DNA from: Euglena gracilis
Lineage: Eukaryota > Euglenida > Euglenophyceae > Euglenales
NCBI GenBank assembly: GCA_039621445.1
Contig: CP154956.1
Span: forward strand, 97,778,406-97,842,405
Length of the DNA: 64,000 bases
Direction: 5' to 3'
The notes below the pieces were generated by a model, which was given only the letters and a program-made list of their open reading frames with translations, did not search any database and was not told the origin of the DNA. The position numbers and the translations under genes were made by a program. Of the stretch, positions 46,432-57,157 are shown one piece after another. How positions within the stretch are numbered: position 1 is the first letter of the stretch; each line of letters begins with the position of its first letter.

Positions 46432-47509
46432 TCATGGAAACAGTTTGACTGTGAAAACTGGACTGGGTTGGGTATTCTGATTCTTCTGCACTTTCTTCAA
46501 AACCTCTTGCAAACCATTGTCCTGAATGTAATTCTGAAATACTGAGTTCATTCTTCCACCTGGCAAAATGAAACTTCTGACTGGTTCCCATGTTGATGAA
46601 TGCACTGGGTAATTCTCCCACTTTGTCAGAAACCTCCAACCATTTCTGAACTTGTGATCCAAAATGGCTTCAACATTGTAAAAACCCATTTTTGCAGCCT
46701 CCTGAAACACATTCTGAAGCAAAACTGCTGACTTTTTCTGGTTCTGGCTGTGAAATTGGGAAAACCAAATCTGCAGACAAGTCTGCAGCACAGGGCTGCA
46801 GCACTGAGCCCGCAGGCCCAGGCACATCAACATGTTGAAGTTCAGCTTGTGGAACAACAGCAGCAAGATCAACATCAACATTTTGAAGATCAACATTTTG
46901 AACATCAACTCCAAGATCAACAGCAGCAACTGAAGCAGCTGGCTGCAAAGGTCCTCCAGGACCACTCTCCTCCAGGTCCTCTTTCTCATTCTCCGACTTT
47001 TTCTGCCAAATTCTCCTTGAAACACCACCATGTCGACCGACTTCAAAATTTGATTTCCTTGACTTGAAACTTGATTCTGGCCCTCGGGCCTTGCTTCTGG
47101 TAACCAGCTGTGAAGAAAAAGGTTGGGGAACTGGGTCTTTCGTGGTTTTGGGTCTTTCTGGCGTTTCTGGCGGTTCGTCGCGTGCGCTCGGCCGTGCGTC
47201 GCGTGCTCGTTCGGCTGTTCTTGGCCTTTCGCCTCGCGTTTCCTGTTCTGGTCTTGTTCTGTCGTGTTGTGGTTTTGTCGTGCGTTCGTCGCGTGCGCCT
47301 CTGTGTGCGTCGCTTGCGCCTCGCTGTTCGCCGCCTGTTCCTCGGTCGTCTTTGTGACCTGTGAATGAAGCAGGGGGCTGTGCTCCATCAAATTCCTCAC
47401 ACTCCTCTGACAAAAACGAAGTGTCATTGTGTGGGTCATGGATAGAACTCCAGTGTTTCACTTGGGAGAACGAAACTTTCACCAAACCTCCCAATGATGG
47501 AGATGCCAA
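46432..47509 (-). pseudogene. Element E integrase tail linker and chromodomain
   Basis: The frame 46670-47509 continues the integrase C-terminus (SPSLGGLVKVSFSQ) into a long, charged linker rich in Arg, Glu, Thr and Pro, including imperfect DVQNVDLQNVDVDL repeats. A frameshift near 46.69 kb moves to the frame holding the chromodomain (YNVEAILDHKFRNGWRFL, then ENYP and STWEPVRSF, about 46.54-46.69 kb). Chromodomains on integrase steer insertion to marked chromatin. The roughly 300-residue linker is unusually long. Confidence 0.75.
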
Positions 47510-47630
47510 AATTTACAAAGAGTTGTAGTGCAGTTGAACAACTTTGTAGGGTCCAAACCGTGGACTGGCGATCTTTTCGACTTTTCTTTGGGGCCATCGA
47601 GACTTGTGGACGAGGACAAATTGACCAATT

Positions 47631-48531
47631 TCATAAACGGCAGGTTTCCGAACCTTGTTTTTCCGCTCCATCGCCAAAGATCTGAGGTTTCAGCCTCAAA
47701 CTTGCCTTTTCTTGAAGCAAAAGTTGTTCCAAAATCCAATTTTCGACAGATGGGCTTTCACACGGCTCTCCAACACTTTCGAATTTCCATGGAGATCGAA
47801 CGAGGAAAAGTTCCGATGGAGACATTCCCGTCGAACTTGAAATCTGGCTGTTCATCACAAAATTGACGTACGGAAGCAACTTTGGCATATCCTTTGTACC
47901 CGTTTCGTGCACAAGACATCTCAATGTTTGCACAAACGAACGATTTTCTCTTTCCATCAAACCATTTGATGAAGGATGCCTCGGAAGAGAAAACGAAACC
48001 TTGATTCCGAGTGATTTCATGGCCTCTTGGTAAAAACCGGAACTTGACTTGAAGCGAATGTCATTGTCACTCAAAACTTCATTGGGGCGACCAAATTTTT
48101 CCACCCATTCTTTCAAAATCATCTTCAAAACGTTTTCACCCGTCACTTCTTTGTGGCATGGGAGGTACATACAAAACCGACTCAAACCATCCACAATGGC
48201 CAAAGCGTAATCAAAAGAATTGAATTCATCAAGGGCGACAAAATCGAGAAAAATGATGTCATTGCAAAGGGGAGGAATTGGCAAACAACCCAAAAGTCCA
48301 CAATCGGCTTGTGAACTTGGCTTTGACATGACACATGTTTCACACGAACCCAAAACATTCCGAAACAAACCGAACAAATCCTTTCTCGAGAGGGATGAAT
48401 GGTAATTTTGGAGAAATGACCAAAGCGTACGTTCGGGACCGGGATGACCATGAGCTCGATGTAATCACGATGAAACTTGGGTAAGACTTTCCTCGCTCAC
48501 AAAAAAGTTTGTCTTTGGCCTTGAACCACAA
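47631..48531 (-). pseudogene. Element E integrase core
   Basis: The HHCC zinc finger is split over two frames (HGHPGPERT side at about 48.44 kb, then CETCVMSKP at about 48.33 kb). The catalytic core is open in 47631-48377: first Asp in FLDFVALD, second in LSDNDIRFKS, Glu in SNGLMERENRSF. It is a typical DD35E arrangement. One frameshift lies in the finger. Confidence 0.85.
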
Positions 48532-48758
48532 ACAATCATCGATGACTTGAGCTTTCCATGGTTCTAATTTTTCCCAAACCTCGGCAAATCGCTCGATGGG
48601 TAATCCAATGGAAAATTGAAATCTTTCATCTCAAATGACAAAACTTGCAAAGAAAGATCCAATTGGGAGTCCATCTTTTCGAATGCATCTTTTGCCAAAT
48701 TTTCGAATTCAACGTTGAACTTTGGTCAAAATGACTCCTTGACAACCAATCACACCAC

Positions 48759-49814
48759 TCATTTTTCATTCCGGGTGTATGCACAATCTTGATCTTGAAT
48801 TGACCCAAAAAAAAACCAACGTCTCAATCTTTGATTCACGGGGGGTTCTTTGTCCAAGAAATTCTTGAGGGCCTCATGATGACAAAACCAAACAACCGGC
48901 AAACCTTGCAAAATGCGACTTTGCGTTGAAAAAATAAGCACTCCGGCCAAACGTTCTTGTTCGAAAGTCGAATACATTGACCTTGTGGGGCACCATTTCC
49001 AATTCCAATGCCCGATCGGGACAAACCGGAATTCATTTGGATAATTGTGAATGAGCACACCTTCTTTGGACATACCTTGGGTTGCAAATCCTTGAGGGAC
49101 TTGAGAGGGGTCCAATGATTGCCATTGAAAAATCGTTCCACCTCCCCCCCGGTCGGAGGCATCGGTAATGACAACCATTTCTCCACATGACCGTGATACC
49201 CCAAGGGGCACCGCATCCAAAAGTTTTTGCTTGATGTCCTTGATGAGCTTTTCTTCTTTTTGGGTCCAAACAAATCTTGCAATTTTCTTTTGAAGATCGG
49301 TCAAATCTGCACTTGAAAATGTGAATGCTTTCACATGGCGACGAAAAAAGCTGCAATCTCCCAAAAAAGCACGGAGATCTTTCAAACTTTTCACTTTGAA
49401 ATCCACCAAAGCTTGAATCTTTTTCTCACTTGGCCTCCATGATCCCCATTGAACCGAAAAACCAAGGTATTCAATGCTTTCTTTCAAAAATTCACGCTTG
49501 GTCAATTTGATTTGGAGCTTGTGCTTTTTCCCCACTTTGAAAAGTTCTTCCAACAAAAAGAAATGTTCGGGGATGGTCGATGCTCCCACCCCGACATCAT
49601 CGAAAAATGCTCCCACAAAACATTTCCTTTGGCAATTTTTCGGTTCCAACAAATTTGCAACCTTTGGATTTTCCTTCATTTCCGAAATCACCCTTTCCAT
49701 GAGTTTTTGAAAAATTGCGGGGGCGGCTTGAATTCCAAATGGCATGCAATTCCATTGCCAAACTTGACCATTCATTCGGGGCGACAAATGCGGTAAGTTC
49801 TTTTGCCCTTTCAC
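48759..49814 (-). pseudogene. Element E RT (palm, thumb) and RNase H
   Basis: This holds the RT PFGIQAAPAIFQ motif and the active site FFDD (49596-49607), a variant of the usual YxDD. The Ty3-type tether region follows (YLGFSVQWG, LRAFLGDCSFFRRHV), then RNase H (VVITDASDRGGGG, HHEALKNFLDKEP). It is in the same frame as the upstream PR-RT ORF, but a pair of compensating frameshifts lies between them at about 49.75-49.87 kb. Confidence 0.85.
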
Positions 49815-49841
49815 TCAAACCGACTTGCCAAAACCCACTTC

Positions 49842-51750
49842 TTAGGTCGAGTTTTGACTTCCATCGACATTGGGCAAATTTTCGACCATTTGTTCCATGT
49901 TTGGTAAAAATGCCGAATGACTTTTCACATGGTCGTTGACCTTTTTGTATTGGCCCACCATCCTTTTCGATTGGATTTCCTTCTTTTCCACCAAAAATGT
50001 TGGAGAACAATGGGTTGGGGTCTTTCCTTTGGGGTAGCACTCCACCAACCCACTTTCCACCAATTCATTCACTTGTTTGTGAATTTCCATGGAATCCTTT
50101 TCGCTCATTGGCCAACATTTGCCACGGATCACCCTCCCCTTGAACTCATCCTTGAGTTCCAAATCACATTGGACGAGTTGACAACCCATGCCGGGACTCG
50201 GGAGAGGACCAAAAATTTCCATGTACTTTTCAAGGAGCACTTTCAATTCGGGTTCCTTTTCAAAACGGGCTAGGTCACCTTGCAAATCACCATGAAGGTT
50301 CTCGGTTTCCTTGTCAAACAAACCATCTTTTTGTGGAACGGGAATTTGTTGCAAAAGCCTTTCACACACCTTGGACAATTCTCGATCCGAAACGGTGAAG
50401 GGGGAAGAGGGGGTACCTCGTACTTCCATACCATCGGCTCCATTGAACTCCAATTCTTCGTTGCTTGAAACCATGGTTGGTAATGGTTGGTAATCCTTCT
50501 CAGTGAAGCTCAAGTCCACTTCAATTGATAATTCGGCTCCAACTTCGGTGACACTTGAAATTTTCTCCATCTGAAAAAGAGAGTCATGGGACAAAGATGA
50601 GATTGGTGAAACGGGGGGAGACAACGGGATTTCATCAATATCCACTTGAATCCCCCTTTCCATGCCCTCCACACTCACTTTGGGGTACTTTTTGACTTCA
50701 TTCACCAAATGCTCCAAATCCCATTTCCGACATTTCCTCAAAATCCATTTCACGATCTTGGGGTCCAACTCCGAAATCGGGATGCTTTTCGAATTGGAAT
50801 CCAAAACCGAAACAATTGTATTCCATTTTGGGCCTGGCAATGCTTTTTCTTGAAAATCGGAACGGTACGTTTCCATGCCATTGGGGACTTGAACTTGTGC
50901 AATGGAGAGCTTTTCCAAATTTCGCCTCCAATAACAATCTCCCCAATCCGGGCAAACCAAAACCATCCGGAGAGGTTCCATGGCCACCTTGGTCAAAACT
51001 CGGTCAAGTACCGAAAAAGGTGGGTTCGCCCACAAAATGGAACTTTCCTTTTCTCCAATCCGACTCCAATCGTAGAAAAATGCGTTGTTCGCCCGGGTAC
51101 AATACCGAGACTCTTGGAAGTTTCTGTGATTTGCGAATAGATCCACCTCGATGTCAAAATCGTCGATTTCCAAACGAGAAAGAACTTTCTTTTTGACATT
51201 GGGGACAAGCATGTAACTTTCCCTTTTGAAGAGTCGGTAAATCCGATGAATCCTTGAACCATCATTCTCCATCAAAGGCAAAGGATACTTTTTTCCTTCC
51301 ACGAGCAACTTGCAAGGAGGGGGTTGTGTCAAAAGACCACCCACTTTTTCATTTGTCAGAAAATCCATGCCTAAAACGGATTCAAAAGCGTTTGTTGGTA
51401 TGACCAACGCCTCTTGCTTCAAAACGCTCTCCCCAAATTGGAGAGTGAGCTCGGCTGTCCCATCCGAAAAAATGACAGCTCCATTTCCAACTTGGATGGG
51501 GACAACCATCGATCTCGTGATGGCACCTGGTGGAACACATTTTCGGGCAATGGCACTTGTCGATGATGGCCTTGAGGGATGTCCCATTGATGGTCACATT
51601 GGTGATGAGGGATGTACCTTTCAAAATGTGGAGTGTGTCAATTTTCCCCTTTTTGGCTGAATCGGGTTGTTGTGTGGGGGTTTGTGAGGATGGGGGTGAA
51701 CTTTTCTCCTTTGCTCTGGCTTTTTTTTTCTTTTTTGTTTTGTCCAACAT
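49842..51750 (-). pseudogene. Element E protease, adenine-methyltransferase-like domain and RT fingers
   Basis: The protease starts in the frame 51382-51750 (LITNVTINGTSLKAIID) and continues after a frameshift in 49842-51587 (VLGMDFL). The catalytic Asp is present, but the usual D-T/S-G is damaged. Next is a Dam-like domain: VDLFANHRNF, then ILWANPPFSVLDRVLTKV, with NPPF at 51015-51026. It has the layout of phage DNA N6-adenine methyltransferases and of the tail of DIRS pol proteins. RT fingers follow (CSPTFLVEKKE, MVGQYKKVND). Whether the methyltransferase-like domain is catalytic is unknown. Confidence 0.75.
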
Positions 51751-52815
51751 TTGTCCTCATAATGACCTTCCTTTCCACAAAACTTGCACCAAAGAGAAAC
51801 AGAAAACTGAGGGGGTCCAGGTTGGTTGGCCTGACTTTGCACACCTTGCACATGGGAAAACCCCTTGCCTTTGTCCTTGCCTTTGGCAGGACCACTTCCT
51901 TTGCCTTTGGGGTAAACTCCTTTGCCTTTTCCTTTGCCTTGAACCTGAGAAAACTCTGAAGGCTTGGAAGATGAAGAAACCTGGGAATCAACCATGGGTA
52001 AGTCTCCTTGGGATTTTTGTGGCTGGGGTGTTTCCTGGAGAGTATGAAGCGAAATTGTCTTTTGAAGATGACGTTCCAACCAATCCTCTTGGGCCTTTTC
52101 CAGCAAGAAAAACTTTCAGGTCCTCATAAATTTCTGTCCTCCTTTTGTAGTACCTGTCTTGTCTCAACTCAGAAAACATCTTGGGGTGAATTTTCTTTGA
52201 GAGGTAGAGGTACTTTTCCTGGTCTCCCAAAGCTCCCTTTGACATTCTGGCTGTCACCTCCTCAAACTCAACCAACAACCTTTTCACTGTGGCTGGGTCT
52301 GGGGTGGCTGAAAGGGACTGGAGATGGTCAAGGGACTCCCGAAGCGTGAGGTCGTTCTCCAGCTTCGGAAACAGTTGGGACAATGCCAAAAGCTCTTTGC
52401 CAAGCTGGGGCTGCTCCTCAACAACCTTTTCAACAACCTTTCTGTACTTGGGAATAACACATTGAATGAGCCAATCCAACTGGAAAGCTTCTGGGGCACT
52501 TTTCACACCGGAAAGACGCAACCAACGTTCAAACTATTTCAAAAAGGCTTCAAGGTCCGAACCATCAAACGAAGGCAACGGGATAGGAGGGAGTTTGGCT
52601 GTCACAGAACTTTCCTTCAACTCCAAGCTACCCTTGAACTTCTCAATCCTCTTCTCCCAAAAAGAGTGGGGTGTGAACAGGGAAACGAGAGGGGTTGACG
52701 AGTCCTTGGACTCGTGGCCGAAGACTCTGAGCTCGAGGTCCTTCAGCTTCTCCTCGATGTCCTGTAGAGAGGACTGATGCTCAGGCTCTTGTTCAGGCGG
52801 TGGTGACTCAGTCAT
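51621..52815 (-). pseudogene. Element E gag with CCHC zinc knuckle
   Basis: It starts at ATG 52813-52815 (MTESPPPEQEPEHQ). A capsid-like region follows (LPSFDGSDLEAFLK, an in-frame TAG at 52534-52536, then FERWLRLSGV). After a frameshift near 52.1 kb comes a Lys-Gly-rich segment (QGKGKGKGVYPKGKG) and the knuckle CKFCGKEGHYEDKC. The single TAG lies in a conserved stretch, so it is probably a point mutation. Confidence 0.8.
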
Positions 52816-53100
52816 GGCGGCTCACAGGCTCACGCTATGGCTTTTCACACTTGAGAGGGTTCTCTTTCTTTGTCTCTCCCCGGGGGTGGGCTTTTTCCGG
52901 CTGGCCTTAGCAAAAAGCTTTGACTGGGGGCCACCCACAAAGGAGCGGGTCAGGCGGGGTCCAGTCAGGCAGTCAGAGGGAAGGTCAGAGCTCCTCGGCG
53001 GCTCACTTATCCTCTTGTTGCTCTCGGCGGTGTCGTTCCTCCGACGACTTCCGGCGACGGCCACGGGTAGGGTAGGACAGCAGTTCGAGGTAGAGGATAC
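52816..53100 (-). other. Element E 5' leader
   Basis: Untranslated sequence between the PBS and the gag start. Its first 50 bases match the leader of the E-type remnant at 33480-33525. Confidence 0.6.
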
Positions 53101-53113
53101 CTCTCTGCTACCA
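53101..53113 (-). promoter_or_regulatory. Element E primer-binding site
   Basis: On the minus strand, TGGTAGCAGAGAG lies 2 bases after the LTR end. Its first 11 bases are complementary to the 3' end of initiator tRNA-Met (CTCTGCTACCA). Confidence 0.85.
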
Positions 53114-53115
53114 AT

Positions 53116-53523
53116 TGTAAAGCTTTCAGTTGTTCTTCTCCTTCTTCTTCGACTCCGCTTTTGCGTAGGATCTTTTTTTGTACTCTCCTTTTTCCTCGAA
53201 CTTTTGTCCTTCGTGGCGCTTTTACTTCCAAGCCACAAGCATGGGAAACATTGTGTTCAAAGCACCAAGGCCAGCCTGTGCAGACAGGTAAGATATGTAC
53301 ACCAAAAGTACCAGGCGTCATAGTAGGAATGTGCTGGTAAGTTGGGACGTTTGGCCGGGGGGGGCGTTGGGAAAGACTCCTTTGTAGAAGGCCCCCACCC
53401 ATGAAGCACACACGGGCCAATTGTGTATGGTTCTTGCACCTTTCTTCAATGAGCAAGGGGGGTCTCTTTCATCCACTACCCAAGGGAGGTCAGGGGGGGA
53501 AGGTAGCCAAAGCCACCTTTTCA
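53116..53523 (-). repeat. Element E 5' LTR (right)
   Basis: It runs TGTAAAGC to CCTTTTCA on plus, so TGAAAAGG...CTTTACA on the minus strand with canonical TG/CA ends. Confidence 0.9.
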
Positions 53524-53528
53524 CACAG
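53524..53528. repeat. Right target-site duplication of element E (CACAG)
   Basis: It matches 45273-45277. Confidence 0.85.
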
Positions 53529-53702
53529 AAAGCACGATTTGTCCAAATATTGTTCTGAACAGCGCGAATTTCGTTACTTTGATTTCGTCATTGCGGTTTT
53601 TGGTGGGTATGATACTTTTTCCAACGAGCTAACTTGGACATGCAAGCCGATTGGATATACCCAAAAAGCTGTGATAGCTTTAAACTGTTTGGAAACATAG
53701 AG
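53529..53702 (-). pseudogene. B-type gag fragment, upstream half, between elements E and D
   Basis: On the minus strand it ends at the E insertion with RCSEQYLDKSCF, matching RSSDQSSDKTCF before the zinc knuckle of element B. The knuckle resumes on the other side of E at 45272. An in-frame stop lies further upstream. Its far side is cut by the LTR end of element D at 53703. Confidence 0.7.
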
Positions 53703-54650
53703 TGTACGTCTGCTTCCCAATTCCCCTTTCCCAATTCCCAAAAAGCCTTCGCTTTCGCCTTGGCGCAGGGAACTGAAAATCAGAGTAACAAAAAAACCCT
53801 TTTCCCAAATTCCAAGAAGCAAAGCACAGAGCAATGCAGGGAGGACGGACTGAATATGCAAGTCCAGTCCGGAGAAAAGGAAAGAACACGAATATAGAAG
53901 AATGCCACCTGTGGAGAGAGGAGGTGTACCCATTAGGAGATCCTAATAGGATCTGCTTCCATCCTAACTTCCTCATCGGAAGAGGTCAGATGCATACGCC
54001 TGGTACACATCCCCCTCCCAGGGCTATGCCCCATTTCCCCCTTTAGACCAAGCAGTCTGGCCACAGGGTTGTCGGACACAGACCCAGCAGTCTGGCCACA
54101 GGGTTGTCGGACACAGACCCGGTGTGTGGGAGGTGCACCCTTGCGCATCCACAGGGGCCCTTTCCGTCGCACAGGGGTCCACTCAGGGGGGGGGGGCGAA
54201 AAGGAGGGAGACCCAAAAAGCCCAAAACGTGCAAAATGGTTTCACCTACTTTGCGGTGGGTTATGGGTTTATAGTATATTATAGCCCACTGGGGAAAATG
54301 GGGCTGGCGGGATTCCTTTCCCAGCCAACCCACCTGTGCCAAGGGCACTTGGGGTTGGGTCCATGGGCATTCCAGGAAAACCCATGGGGAGGGTGTGGAA
54401 AGAGGGGGCATCTGACCAGTCAAACCTGGGCAGGGCGCATGTCCAGCCAAACCTGACCACGCAAAAGGAAAATCCTACTCTACAACACCAACTGCCGGCG
54501 ACAGCATTTGTCCCGGGGGAAAGTTGAGAGGAGTGGGGGGTTGGCTTAGGCCAGAAAAGTTTTGCTGTTTGGCAGCCTTAAGGCCTCAAACAGCCGAAAA
54601 GAAAAAGGAAAGGGAAATTAGGCCTTTGGCCCTGTGCGCTGCGTGTCGCA
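53703..54650 (-). repeat. Element D 3' LTR (inner edge approximate)
   Basis: The outer end on the minus strand is GACGTACA at 53703-53710, like elements A and B. Large parts match the element A LTR (TGTCGCCGGCAGTTGG, CTTAAGGCTGCCAAACAG). It contains a 36-bp tandem duplication (54051-54119, CAGTCTGGCCACAGGG units). The inner edge is taken at TGCGACACGCAGC. Confidence 0.6.
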
Positions 54651-54832
54651 CGCTCGCGAGACGGGAGAGGGGTGTGCATGCATGTGCACGTAATCCTGCA
54701 CATGGCAGTATCCCGGTGGGAACTTACTGGCAGCGAATACCGCAAATGGTCTTCGAATGGTGTTCGGGCAAATACACGAACAGTGTGTCAGGCAAATACC
54801 TGAAAGACGCCCCATTGGTGCTAACAGCCACC

Positions 54833-57157
54833 TCACCTGCCTTTATCGGCTGGGTGTTCACGTACCTCACGCCAGTAGTCGTGTTGAGCGTCCCCTAATG
54901 GGTCCTCAACCAACTCCAGTTGGCGTGGGGAACGCTGCGGAGCTGATTCACTCCGGATGGTGTTGTGCTCCAGATCGTTGACATCAAAGGATGGGGTCTG
55001 CCAGTCCTTGATCCCACTGTCCCGCAGCTTCTCCCTGGTGCGGTCAGCATGAATCAGCATGAATTGCAGCATCACCGGCCAGATGATGCAATTCATCCAG
55101 GGGTGATTTGCAGGCACCTGCGGGGGTATCCCTGGGGTCTGCTTGAAGTAGATGTCATACGTCCACCTCGCTGTCCGAGCCCTTGCGGCATGGGGCCGTA
55201 ATGCAGCCGCCAACCAACCTCTGAAGTCCACGAAATCGTGTTCTTCAGGAGGCCACAGTGGCAAGGCGTATCCGCCTTGCTGAATCTTGGAGAACAGGCG
55301 GTAAACCTACGTCTCCCAGTCGCCATCTGTCCAGAGGAAAGGCATTTTTACCTTGGCGTGTTCGTCTGGGGCGAGGCGCATTGCGCCAGCGTCGATCTGG
55401 AACTCACGGGCCATCCCCGTGTGGCGGTAGCTTTCTACCTTTCGGAAGTCGGAGTGCTTCAAGCGTCCTTCTACCTGTTTGTACTCCTTCTTCCACTTCT
55501 CCAGCGTTTCCCAGTGCTGGGGAACGATGGTGGTCATTGCTCCATCAGCAGTCTGCACGAATTTGCCACCCATACAGTTAATGCACAGGGCAGGGATATC
55601 CCTGTCGTGGGCATTCTCACTTTAGGAGTAGTTCAAGCCGTGCTTCCGGGCGTTCAGGCGCTCGCTACATACGAGCGCCACACAGTTCTGCACATATGCC
55701 CTGTGGTGGAACGTCGTGGATTGCACCTGACGCTTGCACACATGCACAAGTGGTTGGTTGTGCCGCCCATGGTGGCACACGGTGCACGTCCAGGCAAAGG
55801 ACGTGCCGCTGGAAATCCAACACGCAGTCCTCACCAAAGCATTGTGTCAGTACTCTGGGTGAGCGCCTGTTCCAAATGTCCAGGTATTTTCCGGGACATA
55901 GTGGAAAGGTTCTCGTCGGACAAAGAGGGGCTGAATCCATGGATTCAGTGACCCTTTCTGATGCCCAATAGCAGCCGGCTTCGTCGTCCTCTCTTCCACG
56001 GTGCCTAGGCTGGTCAGGATATCCCCTGTCCAGAGCTGAGCATCCGCGGACACGTGTGGTGAAGCAGGTTCATCCTGTTCCTCATCTGTCGATCTGGTGG
56101 AAGATTGGGCCTGTCGGCCACGATCCTTGCCTTTCGGTTTTCTCTGGCCGTACCCGGACGATGCAACGGCCGAATAGTCGTGCATTGTCGTGGGGCCTTT
56201 TTGCTGTCCGCCAGTCTGGCCTCCAGCGCCACCTTTCGGTGGTGGTTTCCCATCACCGCCTTTGGCAGGGGCTTACAGGGGTACAGGGTACAGGGTACAG
56301 CGCCCGGTTTGCCTCCTTTCGGCTTCGTACTCCCGGAATCAGGAGGCGATGCCTGCGGCTTACCCCTGATATCAGGAGCAGGTTTTGCTGGAGCAGACGG
56401 TTGCTGTCTGGGCGAAGCGGGCATCATGACCGCTGGATCGCGCATGACGCTCCGAGGGGTCGGCACTCGTTCCTGGGGTTGTTCAGCCGGCCGTCGCCGA
56501 GCTGGTTCATCCTGCTTGACGGGGCGTGGGACTGTGGTCGTCACCGGAATCGATGCTTCCCAAGGCACTGACACTCCCATAAAATTTCCCATTGTCCTCG
56601 GGGCGACAGGGACCCTGCGCGGTGTCGGTGGTCGTGGAGGTATCTCATCCACTTCCATTTCGACGTCCGGTCGAGGAGGTTAATCCTCCACAACCGCTGG
56701 TGCAGGTTGCTACGGGAGGTTGATCCTCCCCTATAGCCGGTGCAACAGATGTCTCTGTCGGCTGGGGTTCATCTCCTGAAGGTGGTTGCACTGCTGCCGT
56801 AGATGGGGGCGCGGGGACACCGACATCTGGTGTCTCCACAACCTCGGCGGCGGAGCCAGATGCTACGCCTCCACCTCGTGGCGTTAGTGCTGCAGCCACG
56901 CCAGTAACGCCAGTGACCACGGCGCCGAGGACACGGCCTCCTAATGAGGTGCGTGCTGTGGGGCTGGCAGGTTCTTCGAGAATATCCTCGACGACCATAC
57001 CAGTCACCTCGGCTTGAGGCTCAGCCGTCGTGTGTTGTAACCGTGGTGCCCGCCCTGGAGTTTCCAATCCCTCGGGGCCGGCACCCCTTTGCGTAGGATC
57101 TTTTACCCTGCCCAATGTGTTTTCAATTCCCCTCGCGGCCTGTTTCAAAAATTGCAT
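54833..57157 (-). pseudogene. Element D accessory ORF: Cys-rich domain shared with element A
   Basis: It starts at ATG 57155-57157 (MQFLKQAARGIENTLG). The first part (57157-56645, then 56658-56014 in a shifted frame) is Pro/Ala/Gly-rich with GRVLGAVVTG and ALTPRGGG, as in element A. The rest is in one frame broken by stops at 55847, 55622 and 55307. It holds HVCKRQ, YVQNCVALVC, ALCINCMGGKF, MTTIVP, YRHTGMAREFQIDAGAMRL, WLAAALRPH, IIWP and VEDPLGDAQHDYW. These line up in order with 29978-32156. Invariant Cys and His residues suggest a metal-binding fold. I do not recognise the family, and there is no membrane segment. It lies between the chromodomain gene and the 3' LTR in both elements. Confidence 0.65.

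Larger units (their letters stand above)
45278..53523 (-). mobile_element. Element E: complete-length Ty3/gypsy chromovirus
   Basis: About 8.2 kb with two LTRs, a PBS, a polypurine tract and a 5-bp target duplication. The order on the minus strand is gag, protease, adenine-methyltransferase-like domain, RT, RNase H, integrase, long linker, chromodomain. A few stops and frameshifts suggest it is inactive. It interrupts a B-type gag on the same strand. Confidence 0.9.

Noticed and set aside
46750-47368. Plus-strand open frames opposite the element E linker
   Set aside because: They are shadows of the minus-strand integrase-chromodomain linker, which is in the correct order with the other pol domains.
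55238-55951. Plus-strand 237-residue open frame
   Set aside because: The opposite strand carries the accessory ORF of element D, with motifs conserved in element A; the plus frame has none.
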